A program made the position numbers and the translations under genes. A stretch of DNA of 64,000 nucleotides from an uncultured Ruegeria sp. (GTDB lineage: Bacteria > Pseudomonadota > Alphaproteobacteria > Rhodobacterales > Rhodobacteraceae), in assembly GCF_947504215.1 (NCBI RefSeq), contig NZ_CANNGO010000007.1:147550-211549 (forward strand). The letters run 5' to 3'. Shown here one piece after another: positions 27,112-38,276 of this stretch (within the stretch, counting starts at the first letter, position 1; every line of letters starts with the position of its first letter). A model generated the notes under the pieces. It had not been told where the DNA came from, ran no database searches, and saw only the letters and a program-made list of their open reading frames with translations.

Positions 27112-28020
27112 TTATTTTCCCCATTTCAGGACCAGTGGGTCCAGCGGTTTCAGAAGGTCTATCAGCCGGTCACGAATGGCCGGTTGCAACGGATCAATCG
27201 GGTGGCGACAAAATTCGGATCGGATCACGCCACCTTCGACCATCGCGGCCTTGCAGGACTGCCAACCGCATTGCCGGTTTTCGTGGTTGATCACCATCGC
27301 CACGCGCCCATATGCGTCAGTCGCCTCATTAATGCGGCCAGCGTGGTGATGGATAATCACGGGTTTGATCTGATCAACGATCATTCCGGATGTCATGGAA
27401 CCGGTTGCACCGGCATCCAGATCAGCCAGCAAAGTGATGCCCTCTTCGCCGTCAAACGGCGCTTCAATTACATCACCACCTGAGGCAATCAATGCCCGTA
27501 GCTTATTGGCCGCGCGAGGACACTCGATCTTGAACAGCTTCACCATGTCAATTTCCTGAGCCATCTGCACCAACAACGACACGGGTAGATCAACACCTGA
27601 GAGCGGCGCATCCTGTACCATAATTGGGATACCGACTTCACCCACAGCCGCGAACTGATCAAAGGTCTGCTGCGCGTTCCCTTTCAAAAGCGCCCCGTGA
27701 TAAGGCGGCATCATCATGACAATGTCCGCGCCAAGGTCTTTCGCAAACTTAGCGCGTTCGACAGCGATCTGCGTGGCAAAATGACTGATCGTCACAATCA
27801 TCGGCACGCGCCCGGCGACATGTTCCAAGCTTAGCCGGGTTAAGGTTGCACGTTCTTCGTCTGAGATCAGAAACTGTTCCGAAAAATTCGCCAAAACACA
27901 GATCCCGTCTGCGCCCTGATCGATCAGGCAATCCAAAACACGCTTCATCCCATCAAGATCAAGTGTACCGTCATCATTGAACGGCGTTGGAGCGACGGGC
28001 CAGATGCCAGTGTATGTCAT
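27112..28020 (-). CDS. 2-keto-3-deoxy-L-pentonate (L-arabonate) dehydratase, DHDPS family
   Basis: This 302-residue class I aldolase-fold dehydratase has Schiff-base Lys164 (KLFKIECPRA). ICVLANFSEQFLISDEER, MPPYHGA, MVQDAP and the C-terminal PLDPLVLKW closely match my memory of the Azospirillum L-2-keto-3-deoxyarabonate dehydratase rather than DapA or KDG aldolase. The product would be 2-oxoglutarate semialdehyde, the substrate of the adjacent dehydrogenase. All L-pentonates give the same ketodeoxy acid, so the starting sugar stays open. It is 3 nt downstream of the RhmD-type dehydratase stop. Confidence 0.88.
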   Translation of the reverse strand: MTYTGIWPVAPTPFNDDGTLDLDGMKRVLDCLIDQGADGICVLANFSEQFLISDEERATLTRLSLEHVAGRVPMIVTISHFATQIAVERAKFAKDLGADIVMMMPPYHGALLKGNAQQTFDQFAAVGEVGIPIMVQDAPLSGVDLPVSLLVQMAQEIDMVKLFKIECPRAANKLRALIASGGDVIEAPFDGEEGITLLADLDAGATGSMTSGMIVDQIKPVIIHHHAGRINEATDAYGRVAMVINHENRQCGWQSCKAAMVEGGVIRSEFCRHPIDPLQPAIRDRLIDLLKPLDPLVLKWGK

Positions 28021-28023
28021 GGG

Positions 28024-30210
<2,187 letters not shown>

Positions 30211-30214
<4 letters not shown>

Positions 30215-31173
30215 GCCACACCCTCCCAGTATTTTGAAAATCCGTCGGGCAGGATGACCATCACGTCTGGCTCCTTGCCCGTGTCAAAGGTCTGCACCAC
30301 CTCGAATGTATCAAGGTTGAACCGCTGCACCTGCTCGCAATCAATCGCGATATAGGCGAAGGCGGCCTCGTTATCGATACACAGGGCCAGCGGATTCGCC
30401 GGCGTTTTCTGTTCGTGCAGCATCTCACCCGTCGCTTCGTCAAAAACGGAAAACGAGCCGCCAAAATGGTTCATCGTCACAAGGCGATTGCGCTTTTCGT
30501 CATAGTAAATTCGGCAGGGGTCATCCGGTGTTGGGAACGTACGCTCGACTTCCAGCGTTTCGGTGTTGATGACGGCTACGGTGTTGGAAATCCGTTGCGA
30601 GGTATAAAGCGTGTGTGCTTCTTCCCGCAGACATCTCCCCTCAGGTTTCTGCCCGGTCTTGATTGAGATCGGCGATACTGACACATCGTAGGGGTTGAAA
30701 ACAGTCACATCGCCAGAGGTCAAATTCATGGAATAAGCCGTGTGCCCATCTTTGGTGAGGGCAAACAGATGACACTTGGTGCCGCCCGTCGGCGTGACAT
30801 GATCCCATCCCTGATCGAAGGCGCGCGGGTTTTCCTTGACTAACAGATGACCTGTCCATTCCGACAGCACGTATAACCGCCCCTGCCCGTCCAGTCCGAT
30901 CCCATGTGGGCGGGCATGTTCGCCCAAATCGTAGCTGTGCACGATTTCCTGTTTGCGGATATCAATCACGATGACCGACCGACCCTCGGTACCCTCGATA
31001 CCGGAATTCTGCACCCCGTAGTGACCGACATAAGCGTACTGGTAATCATCGTCGACCACGAACTCATGGGGGAAATGTGGCAGGTCCAAACGACCCTGAC
31101 GGGCACCCGTTTGAATGTCATACCAGCTTACGCAATGGCTGCACTTTTCAATCAGCATCATGGATTGCGCCAT
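30211..31173 (-). CDS. YncE/lactonase-type beta-propeller protein
   Basis: This 320-residue protein is made of repeated 40-50-residue blades, for example YAYVGHYGVQNSG, LYVLSEWTGHLLV, TAYSMNLTSGDVTVF, LYTSQRISNTVAVI and LVTMNHFGGSFSVFDE. It resembles YVTN/YncE or 6-phosphogluconolactonase-like propellers. No signal peptide is seen, so it appears cytoplasmic. It is the first gene of the catabolic operon, 32 nt after an operator. A second lactonase or a substrate-binding role are both possible; I cannot assign catalytic residues. Confidence 0.72.
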
Positions 31174-31205
31174 TTTGAACCCCTTTCCGAGTCATCAAAT
31201 CTAAT

Positions 31206-31223
31206 CTATGTGACCGGTCACAT
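31206..31223. promoter_or_regulatory. LacI operator upstream of the catabolic operon
   Basis: CTATGTGACCGGTCACAT repeats 18 of the 20 bases of the palindrome at 24451. It lies 33 nt before the beta-propeller start codon and would place the five catabolic genes under the same repressor. Confidence 0.88.
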
Positions 31224-31295
31224 CGTTATGTGTCGCGCCGTGCATCGTCAATCCCAAATTCAGTTTGGGCGGGGATGTCCCCGCCCAGCCCGAGG

Positions 31296-32441
31296 TCAAC
31301 GCTCCAGAGCGCCGACACCTGAGAACCGAAACGCTTCCTGTTCCAGCGCATCCAATTCGTCTGGGTTCATCTGGTCATGCGCGACCGTGATCCGGCCCAG
31401 AAAAACAAAAGGCAGCTCGTCCTGACGGCCTTCCATATGCGCCTTGATGGCCTCAGCCGTGGCGGCACCAACATCGTCGCCCATGCGCATCGGGGTTGCA
31501 TCCAGTTCGCCGCGACGGATGGCGTCCAGCTCAAGACCTGTACCGCCCCAACCGGTCGAGAAGACTTCTTTCTCTTTGCCAGCTGCAACCTGTGCCTCGA
31601 CCGAACCCATCGCCATCGCCGTGTTTGCGTTGTGGATGATCGTGGCCTCAGGATACGCCTGCAGGATCAGGCTAGTGCCCTCAAAACCACCTTCGCGCTG
31701 GTACTCACCATAGTGTTCATAAACGGTAGTCCAGTTGCCCTTGTCCTCAACACAGGCCTTGAAATCGCCCGAGCGCTGATCGTCAGTGATCCCCGGAATA
31801 CCCCGGTTCATCGCCATGGTCACGTCCTTGCCCAAGCGTTCCAGCATGTAGTCGCACATGGTCAGCGCACCCGCGGCCGAGCTGAAATCGAACCATGCAT
31901 CCGGCTGGTTTTCCAGATCCTTGGGCGGCGTGTGAAAGGCCCAGACGAAGGTGGCAAAGCCGTCGCTAGCCGACATCTTGTCGATGTTGTCTGCCTGAAT
32001 GGCCAATTCCGATGGGCCAAAAATGACGAAATCATATAGATCCGCATCTTGAACCACCTGATTGGCATAAGTTGACTGCAGGCTGTGTTCGATCTGACGG
32101 CTGGCAAATTCTGTGGTCTCGTATGCGATCCCCAACTCGTCCAGGCGTTTGATCATCGCCAGATAGTTGCGCGCCCAGAAATCTGACGTATCCGCCGAAG
32201 GGTAGATCAAGGCGATCTGCAACGGCCCGTCCTGCGTGCCTGAATACTTTACTGCTTCAGCCCCGGTCGTGGCTTGCAGCGCTTCCAGCTTGCCGTCGGC
32301 ATTTACCTCGCCCGGAACCCAGTAGTCCCGATCTGCGATACCGGGCAGCTCTTTCAATGGCAGGTTGCCTTCCGCCAAGGCAGCAGCAGCACACAGGCAA
32401 AATGCGCTTGTCGTCAGTAAGGCTTTGTTCAATTGTTTCAC
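31296..32441 (-). CDS. ABC transporter periplasmic binding protein (TorT/LuxP-like sugar-binding)
   Basis: This 381-residue periplasmic protein of the type I sugar-binding fold has a signal peptide ending at ALAE-G (residues 1-24). IALIYPSADTSDFWARNYLAMIKRLDELGI, NRGIPGITDDQRSGDFKACV and NTAMAMGSVEAQVAAGKE are typical of the Peripla_BP_4 family, with closest resemblance to TorT/LuxP-like proteins. It is the last gene of the double CUT2 operon and belongs with the permease and single-domain ATPase upstream. The ligand is unknown. Confidence 0.86.
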   Translation of the reverse strand: MKQLNKALLTTSAFCLCAAAALAEGNLPLKELPGIADRDYWVPGEVNADGKLEALQATTGAEAVKYSGTQDGPLQIALIYPSADTSDFWARNYLAMIKRLDELGIAYETTEFASRQIEHSLQSTYANQVVQDADLYDFVIFGPSELAIQADNIDKMSASDGFATFVWAFHTPPKDLENQPDAWFDFSSAAGALTMCDYMLERLGKDVTMAMNRGIPGITDDQRSGDFKACVEDKGNWTTVYEHYGEYQREGGFEGTSLILQAYPEATIIHNANTAMAMGSVEAQVAAGKEKEVFSTGWGGTGLELDAIRRGELDATPMRMGDDVGAATAEAIKAHMEGRQDELPFVFLGRITVAHDQMNPDELDALEQEAFRFSGVGALER

Positions 32442-32480
32442 GGTAAGTCCTCCCTTTCGCGAACATTGTGGGGTCTTGCA

Positions 32481-32512
32481 GGTGCGTCGGGACTCCTACC
32501 TCCCGGCGCACC
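32481..32512 (-). ncRNA. Intercistronic hairpin between permease and binding-protein genes
   Basis: GGTGCG-CGGGA pairs with TCCCG-CGCACC through a 12-bp stem with one T-G wobble and an 8-nt loop. It lacks a T tract, so it is more likely an mRNA stabiliser or processing site than a terminator. Its position would let the downstream binding-protein message accumulate separately. Confidence 0.6.
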
Positions 32513-32525
32513 ACTTTTGTCTGCC

Positions 32526-33653
32526 TTAGCCGCTTGGCGCAGGCTCGGTTGCCAGGCCCGCCCCAAGGGCCAGCAACAGGATCAGTGCACCGATCAGCGC
32601 AGCCGAGAACCGCAGCAATTTCCGCGCCTCTTTGCTGCGCAGTGCGGCCATCAAGCCATGTGCACCGTCCCGGTCTTTCTTTTGCATCCACGTGTACAGA
32701 GCGACCGAGCTGACGATGACCACACCCGAAGCGACGGATTGCCAGAAGAACTCGATCCGCAGCGTTACCAATGCGTTGATCATCATCGACAGCAGAAGCA
32801 CACCGGCTAGCGAACCCAGCATCGACGCCCGTCCGCCGAACAGAGAGGTGCCGCCCACAACAACCGCTGCGATGACGTGTAGGTTGAAATACGGCGCTGA
32901 AGTTGCCTGGATGGCGTTCAGTTTTCCGGTCAGCATCACACCCGCCATCGCCGCCGCCGCACCCATCAGCACATAGGCGTAGATTTTGTGGCGATCGACC
33001 GCGACACCAGTCATTTCACTGGCTTCGGGGTTTGAACCAATGGCGATGGTGTAACGCCCGAAATAGGTGCGGGTCAAAACCACATAGCCGACAGCCATGG
33101 TGAGTAAGCCCAAAATCACCGGGATCGGGATAAATCCGGGGATTTGCCCACGCCCAATGTCCGTAATCAAGTCGGGGAACCGAGCAAGCACCAGACCTTT
33201 TGCGATGACGAGCGCGAGGCCACGATACACTAGGTCCATAGCCAAGGTGCCGATCAGGTCCGGTACCTTGAACCGAGTAATCACTAGGCCGTTGATCAGA
33301 CCCATGATCGCCCCCATGACGATAGCTAATGGCACTGCCACCCACGCGGGAAAGCCGTACTGCTTGATCAAAAAGGCCATAAGAATGGCTGAGAACGCTG
33401 CAATGGATCCAATCGACAGATCAATCCCGCGCTGGGTTATAACAAAGGTCATCGCCATAGCCATTGGCATATACAGCGCCGCGTCCAGTAGGATCAGGTT
33501 CAGGTTTGTGGCGCGGAAATACCGTGCAGGTTCGGCGATACCCATGAAGATAAGGATTGCCAGGATCATCACCATTGGACCGATGAAGGCCAGATACGGC
33601 TCAAGCCGGTCCATGATGGTTTTATGTTCGGGGGTGGTGGTGGTCGCGGACAT
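32526..33653 (-). CDS. ABC sugar permease (RbsC type), second CUT2 system
   Basis: This 375-residue CUT2 permease has 8-10 hydrophobic helices. The family stretch AMTFVITQRGIDLSIGSIAAFSAILMA, NGLVITRFKVPDLIGTLAM and GGTSLFGGRASMLGSLAGVLLLSMM are diagnostic of RbsC. Two ATGs are possible. The one at 33653 has AAGGAGAG just upstream, whereas the one at 33668 forms an ATGA overlap with the ATPase stop. It works with the 253-residue ATPase and the TorT-like binding protein. Confidence 0.92.
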   Translation of the reverse strand: MSATTTTPEHKTIMDRLEPYLAFIGPMVMILAILIFMGIAEPARYFRATNLNLILLDAALYMPMAMAMTFVITQRGIDLSIGSIAAFSAILMAFLIKQYGFPAWVAVPLAIVMGAIMGLINGLVITRFKVPDLIGTLAMDLVYRGLALVIAKGLVLARFPDLITDIGRGQIPGFIPIPVILGLLTMAVGYVVLTRTYFGRYTIAIGSNPEASEMTGVAVDRHKIYAYVLMGAAAAMAGVMLTGKLNAIQATSAPYFNLHVIAAVVVGGTSLFGGRASMLGSLAGVLLLSMMINALVTLRIEFFWQSVASGVVIVSSVALYTWMQKKDRDGAHGLMAALRSKEARKLLRFSAALIGALILLLALGAGLATEPAPSG

Positions 33654-33664
33654 CTTGCTCTCCT

Positions 33665-34426
33665 TCACGCGGCCGCATCCTGAGCGCCAACGATCAGGCC
33701 CAGGACGTCTTGAACGGAACTATCCGCGGTTTTGACAACGCCAACAGCGCGGCCCCGGCGTTGCACGTGAATGCGGTCGGATACTTCGAAGACATCATCC
33801 AGCGAGTGCGAAATCAGGATCACCGCCAACCCCTGCTCGCGAAGGGATTTGATCAGCTTCAGGGTTCGGGCTGTTTCCTGCGGACCCAACGCGGCAGTGG
33901 GCTCATCCATCACCAGCAGGCGCAGGTCTTCGTGGTACACCGCGCGCGAAATCGCGACGGCCTGACGTTGTCCGCCAGACAGGCTTTCCGTCATCACGTC
34001 CATTGACCTCAAACGCACGCCTAAACGTTCTTCCAGAACCCGGGCAGCCTCGGTCTTCATGCGTTTATTGTCCAGAAACGCCATGCCCAAGACGTTCTTG
34101 GTCAGTTCGTTTCCCAGGAACATATTGGCGGCAGGCGACAGGTGATCCGCCAGCGCAAGTGTCTGGTAAACCGCGTCAATCCCGTTAGCGATTGCGTCCG
34201 AGTGGCTGGACATCTCCAACGGCTGACCGTCCATCAAGATCCGCCCTTCGGTCGGCTGGTGAACACCGGTCAGGATCTTGATCAACGTCGATTTTCCCGC
34301 CCCGTTGTCACCAACGATGGCCAAAACTTCACCGGCATAGGCGGTCAGATCAACATCCTGCAGCGCCGTGACGCCGCCAAAGCGTTTGGTTATTCCCTGC
34401 ATTTGAACCAATGGCTGATCGCTCAT
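33665..34426 (-). CDS. ABC sugar ATPase, single domain, second CUT2 system
   Basis: This 253-residue ATPase has Walker A GDNGAGKST, signature LSGGQRQAVAISRAV, Walker B LLVMDEPTAALGPQE and switch ISHSLDDVFEVSD. Unlike RbsA it has one nucleotide-binding domain, so the transporter would need a homodimer. The ATG at 34426 has GGAGGAAG nearby, and the upstream frame lies inside a long hairpin. It follows the first system's binding protein by about 120 nt. Confidence 0.92.
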   Translation of the reverse strand: MSDQPLVQMQGITKRFGGVTALQDVDLTAYAGEVLAIVGDNGAGKSTLIKILTGVHQPTEGRILMDGQPLEMSSHSDAIANGIDAVYQTLALADHLSPAANMFLGNELTKNVLGMAFLDNKRMKTEAARVLEERLGVRLRSMDVMTESLSGGQRQAVAISRAVYHEDLRLLVMDEPTAALGPQETARTLKLIKSLREQGLAVILISHSLDDVFEVSDRIHVQRRGRAVGVVKTADSSVQDVLGLIVGAQDAAA

Positions 34427-34439
34427 GGCTTCCTCCTTT

Positions 34440-34489
34440 GCGCAAAGCTTCACCATGGCGGTCAAAAGACCGGTGTGATGGCTTTGCGC
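34440..34489 (-). ncRNA. Long intercistronic hairpin between the two CUT2 modules
   Basis: GCGCAAAGC (34440-34448) is the exact inverse of GCTTTGCGC (34481-34489), and the inner GGTC-AAAA-GACC makes a second perfect stem with a tetraloop. The intervening part pairs imperfectly. There is no T run. It directly follows a binding-protein gene and is probably an mRNA stability or attenuation element separating the two transporter modules. Confidence 0.65.
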
Positions 34490-34546
34490 TGTGTCATCTC
34501 TTTGGAAGGCAGCCCCGCCCCTGAACGGCAGAAGCTGCCAGAGTGG

Positions 34547-35593
34547 TTACTTGCCCCAGATCGTCACGTAAGCGTCGCGATATGGGCTGTCGGGGTCGAA
34601 CTGGTTGCTATCACCCAGCTTGGCCAGACCTTCCTCGGTCACCAGCGCGGGCGACGTCACATAGCCCGAGCACGGCTCGCCCTGAATGGCGCGGTTCAGC
34701 TCATCCACAAGCTGCCAGCCCTGCAGATTTAGCGGTTCGGCCACGGTGATGGTCTGATAACTGCCACTGCGAATACGCTGGAACGCAGCCTCGGACCCAT
34801 CGCCGGCCGAGCCGGCCTGCGGGCCGTCATCCGACGAAATTCCTGCGGCCGCCAGTGCAGGCCCCATGAAGTCGAAATACAGGTCATTGATCGCCAAAGC
34901 GTGCGTCCACTGATCTCCGTATTTCTGCAGAAGGCTGGTGGTCAGCGGCCCCATCCGGGCTGACGTATCAGCAATGGGCGTGTCGACATATTCCAATACC
35001 GTGCCACCTGCGGCCTCGATGGTTTCTTTGATGCGATCGGCCTTGTCGATGGCAATCTGATAGGTGGAGTCCGTAAAGATGATGGCCCCGACCGCATCCC
35101 CGCCATCATTCATCGCCCATTCCGCAGCAACTTCGGACACGGTCATCGCATCGGTTGAGACATTGGCAAAGATACCGCCCGGTGCGTCGCAGCCGATCTT
35201 GGGGCCTGAGTGCCATGCGACCATCGGAATGTTCGCATTCACAACACCTTCAAGCGCAGCCTGCTGTTCGACGGCGTCGAAGCCATTGATGATGATCCCG
35301 TCTGGTTGCAAGGCCATTGCCTGACCGATGGCACCTGTGCGGCCCTGAATGGAACCGGCGCCGTCCAGCACGCGGACTTCCCAGCCGATGGCTCCGACCG
35401 CTTCCTCGACACCATTGGTGACGCCCAGAATGCCGCCGTTTTTCAGATCCCCTGCAACGACGACAATCGACTTGCCCTCGGCAGCTTTGGGGCCGCTTGT
35501 AGGTCCGTCAAAGGCGGTCTCGGCCATGACCGGTACACCCAGCCCCGTCAACAGGGCGGCGGCGGATACCGCCATAAAAGTCCGTTTCAGCAT
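34547..35593 (-). CDS. ABC transporter periplasmic sugar-binding protein, first CUT2 system
   Basis: This 348-residue RbsB-like binding protein has signal peptide MLKRTFMAVSAAALLTGLGV...MAE. Key family pieces are KSIVVVAGDLKNGGILGV, GIIINGFDAVEQQAALEGVVNANIPMVAWHSGP and CSGYVTSPALVTEEG. The ATG at 35593 is used because the longer frame overlaps the permease and would bury the signal peptide. It is 19 nt downstream of the RbsC-like permease. The ligand is probably a sugar or polyol. Confidence 0.9.
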   Translation of the reverse strand: MLKRTFMAVSAAALLTGLGVPVMAETAFDGPTSGPKAAEGKSIVVVAGDLKNGGILGVTNGVEEAVGAIGWEVRVLDGAGSIQGRTGAIGQAMALQPDGIIINGFDAVEQQAALEGVVNANIPMVAWHSGPKIGCDAPGGIFANVSTDAMTVSEVAAEWAMNDGGDAVGAIIFTDSTYQIAIDKADRIKETIEAAGGTVLEYVDTPIADTSARMGPLTTSLLQKYGDQWTHALAINDLYFDFMGPALAAAGISSDDGPQAGSAGDGSEAAFQRIRSGSYQTITVAEPLNLQGWQLVDELNRAIQGEPCSGYVTSPALVTEEGLAKLGDSNQFDPDSPYRDAYVTIWGK

Positions 35594-35612
35594 AATCTCC
35601 TCCCTTATGCTT

Positions 35613-36632
35613 TTACTTGTTGGCGCCTTTGCGGCGCTGAGCGTAACCGGCAATCCCGATCGCAATCAGCAGCGTGACACCGTTGAACATCGGCTCGACC
35701 CAGAAGGATCCACCGAATTGCTGAATGCCCGAGATACCGACAGCCAGGATCGCGACACCCACAACTGTTCCCCAAACATTCACGCGTCCCGGCTTGATGG
35801 TGGTGGACCCCAAGAAGGCCCCGACCAAAGCAGGTAACAGGAATTCAAGACCGACCGAGGCTTGCCCGATCCGTAGTTTCGATGCCAGCAACACCCCGGC
35901 AAATGCGGTGATCAGGCCCGATGACATAAACGCGCCAATGACAAACTTTCGCGTTGGAATACCGTTCAGCTGCGCGGCGCGCTGGTTGGCACCGATTGCA
36001 TACAGATATCGGCCGATGGGCGTGTATTCCAGAATCAGCCACATCGCGACGGTGATGCCCAGCACGTAAAAGCCGGTGATGGGCAGGCCGAACACAAAGG
36101 TGCCGTTGATGGCGTAGAAACTGTCCGGCAACGCACCGACCATCTGACGACCGCCCGTGTGCCACAGCGCCAGCGCGTACAGCACAGTGCCCGTGCCCAG
36201 AGTGGCGATAAAGCTGTCGATCTTTGCGACTTCGACAAGCAAACCGTTCAGGAAACCGGTCAACAAACCCAATGACAGAACGATCGCAACTGCAATTGGC
36301 CAAGGGATACCAAACGTCGTCTGCAATGAGATCGCCAGAATGTGCCACAGTACGATCCCATACCCCACCGTCAGGTCGATACGTCCGGCCGCCATTGGGA
36401 TCATGGCCCCAAGCGACAACAGCGCAATAATGGCCTTGTCCGAAATGATTGCCCGCAAATTCAGGAGTGTGGGAAAGGTATTGGGCAATAGGACCGAAAA
36501 CAGAATGATCAGGAATCCGGTCAGAAGCACCAGCCCATAGACCGGAAGAAAGCGCAGTATCCGTGTTCTGAGCGAAGCGTTCTTCAACTCGGCCTTGGTA
36601 GGTTCCAGCGCATTGGATTCAAGCGATTGCAT
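35613..36632 (-). CDS. ABC sugar permease (RbsC type), first CUT2 system
   Basis: This 339-residue permease has about nine helices after a 25-residue charged N-terminus. LSLGAMIPMAAGRIDLTVGYGIVLWHILA is the equivalent of the RbsC GxxDLS region, and NGLLVEVAKIDSFIATLGTGT and ALVGAFLGSTTIKPGRVNVWGT are conserved. The conserved GIDLS is GRIDLT here, as in a subset of CUT2 permeases. It lies between the dual-domain ATPase (11 nt upstream) and its binding protein. Confidence 0.92.
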   Translation of the reverse strand: MQSLESNALEPTKAELKNASLRTRILRFLPVYGLVLLTGFLIILFSVLLPNTFPTLLNLRAIISDKAIIALLSLGAMIPMAAGRIDLTVGYGIVLWHILAISLQTTFGIPWPIAVAIVLSLGLLTGFLNGLLVEVAKIDSFIATLGTGTVLYALALWHTGGRQMVGALPDSFYAINGTFVFGLPITGFYVLGITVAMWLILEYTPIGRYLYAIGANQRAAQLNGIPTRKFVIGAFMSSGLITAFAGVLLASKLRIGQASVGLEFLLPALVGAFLGSTTIKPGRVNVWGTVVGVAILAVGISGIQQFGGSFWVEPMFNGVTLLIAIGIAGYAQRRKGANK

Positions 36633-36643
36633 ATTCGTAGTCC

Positions 36644-38149
36644 TTAACTCGCAACGGCGTTCGAGGCCGAGGCGGCTTGTATGAGATTTTCTGTGGTCAG
36701 CTCAGTACCCATCAATTCACGCACGATCTGCCCTTGGCTGAAGACAATGGCGCGGTGACAGATGGCTGCAACTTCTTCAAAATCGGTCGAGACCACGATG
36801 ATCCCGACGCCATCTTCCATTGCCCGATTCAATAACGCATAGATTTCCGCCTTGGCGCCGACATCGACGCCTGCAGTAGGATCCTCGCAGATCAACAAAT
36901 TGCGTTTTGTTTCCAACCATCTGCCGATCACAACCTTTTGCTGGTTTCCGCCGGAAAGGCTTTCAATGGCCATGGTTTGATCATTCGGCGACAACGCGAC
37001 ATCCGCACCCACGCGGGCGGCGTTTTCTGTTTCTGTACGGTGGCTCATGAAAGATAGCAGTGTTCGCCCGAAGGCAGCGGGATTCAGGAATGTGTTCTCC
37101 CGGATGGTCAGCGACATCGCCACGGACTCCTCGGTCCTGTCCCGGGCAACCAGCCCGATCCCAGACGCCATAGCTGCTTGGGGAGAGGATAGATTGGGCG
37201 CTTCGCCACGCAGGGTGATCTGCCCATCGAACATTTCGGCCCCAAACAATGCACGAGAGACGTTTTCGTGCCCTGCCCCGCGCAGGCCGACCAGCCCCAC
37301 GATCTCATTCGATTGCAGCTGGAAACTTACATTGTGAGCCGCGTCCATATTCAGGCCGCTGACCTGCAGGATGGTTTCGCCCGGCGGGTTGTCGGGCTTG
37401 ATCACCTGGCGTGTCTTTCGGCCAACGATCATGTAAACAAGCTCTTCCGGCGTTGTATGATCAATGCTGCGCAACCCAACCAACTCACCATCGCGCAAAA
37501 CCGCCACGCGGTCCGCGATCTGAAAAATCTCGTCCAGCCTGTGCGATACATAGATCATGCCCACGCCCTGCTCTTTCAGCGGGCGCAGAGCTTCGAACAA
37601 GCGCTCAACCTCGTCTGCGGGCAGCGACGCGGTGGGTTCGTCCAGTACAAGATAGTCGCAATCCACCGCCAAGGCGCGCGCAATGGCGACAAGCGATTTC
37701 TCGGTGCGCGAAAGATCCTGCACACGAGTTGTTGGATCAAATTCGCATCCAACCTTATCCAGCGCTTGTTGGGCAAACTCATTCACTGTCTTCCAGTTGA
37801 TAAGACCGTTCTTCCGAGAGTAGCCGAGCGCCAATGCAATGTTCTCGGCGACCGTCATCCATTCGATCATCCCCAAATCTTGGTGAATGAACGCAACTGA
37901 CTGACGCTCTCCAAAATCACCAGGGCTGTGTTCGTATGGGTGACCATCGATCAAAACCCGACCTTCGTCGGCTTTGTGAATGCCACCAAGGATCTTGATG
38001 AGAGTGGATTTCCCGGCCCCGTTTTCACCCAACAAAGCAACGATCTCACCGCGTTCAATGTTCAGGGATACATCGCGCAAGGCATAGGTGCCTCCGAAAT
38101 GCTTCTTTATCCCATCAAAGAACAGATTGCTTTGTGCAGTGCCGGGCAC
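36644..38149 (-). CDS. ABC sugar ATPase, dual domain (RbsA/XylG type), first CUT2 system
   Basis: This protein of about 501 residues has two fused ATPase domains. The first has a complete Walker A (GENGAGKST) and the variant signature DLSRTEKSLVAIARAL in place of LSGGQ. The second lacks a canonical Walker A (GLRGAGHENVSRAL) but keeps LSGGNQQKVVIGRW and CEDPTAGVDVGAK, the usual asymmetry of RbsA proteins. I use the GTG at 38149 because GGAGGAGG lies 6 nt upstream; an in-frame ATG at 38194 would add 15 non-family residues. It is the first gene of the six-gene operon, next to the operator. Confidence 0.92.
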   Translation of the reverse strand: MPGTAQSNLFFDGIKKHFGGTYALRDVSLNIERGEIVALLGENGAGKSTLIKILGGIHKADEGRVLIDGHPYEHSPGDFGERQSVAFIHQDLGMIEWMTVAENIALALGYSRKNGLINWKTVNEFAQQALDKVGCEFDPTTRVQDLSRTEKSLVAIARALAVDCDYLVLDEPTASLPADEVERLFEALRPLKEQGVGMIYVSHRLDEIFQIADRVAVLRDGELVGLRSIDHTTPEELVYMIVGRKTRQVIKPDNPPGETILQVSGLNMDAAHNVSFQLQSNEIVGLVGLRGAGHENVSRALFGAEMFDGQITLRGEAPNLSSPQAAMASGIGLVARDRTEESVAMSLTIRENTFLNPAAFGRTLLSFMSHRTETENAARVGADVALSPNDQTMAIESLSGGNQQKVVIGRWLETKRNLLICEDPTAGVDVGAKAEIYALLNRAMEDGVGIIVVSTDFEEVAAICHRAIVFSQGQIVRELMGTELTTENLIQAASASNAVAS

Positions 38150-38200
38150 TGTGGCCTCCTCCCAGATCGCGGTAACCCTGTTGCTCCTCAACAACGTGTT

Positions 38201-38274
38201 GAGTTACCCGTAACGTTACGTTAGCATTCTCGCAGCCCACTTGGTTGTCAACAAAAAAGAGTTACCCGTAACGT
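38201..38274. promoter_or_regulatory. Paired operator for the divergent LacI regulator
   Basis: GAGTTACCCGTAACGT occurs twice in the same orientation, at 38201-38216 and 38259-38274 (58 bp apart). The core GTTACCCGTAAC is a near-palindrome around CCCG. The first copy is 52 nt upstream of the transporter operon and the second ends 2 nt before the regulator's ATG, so one protein could control both divergent promoters. Confidence 0.85.
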
Positions 38275-38276
38275 AA

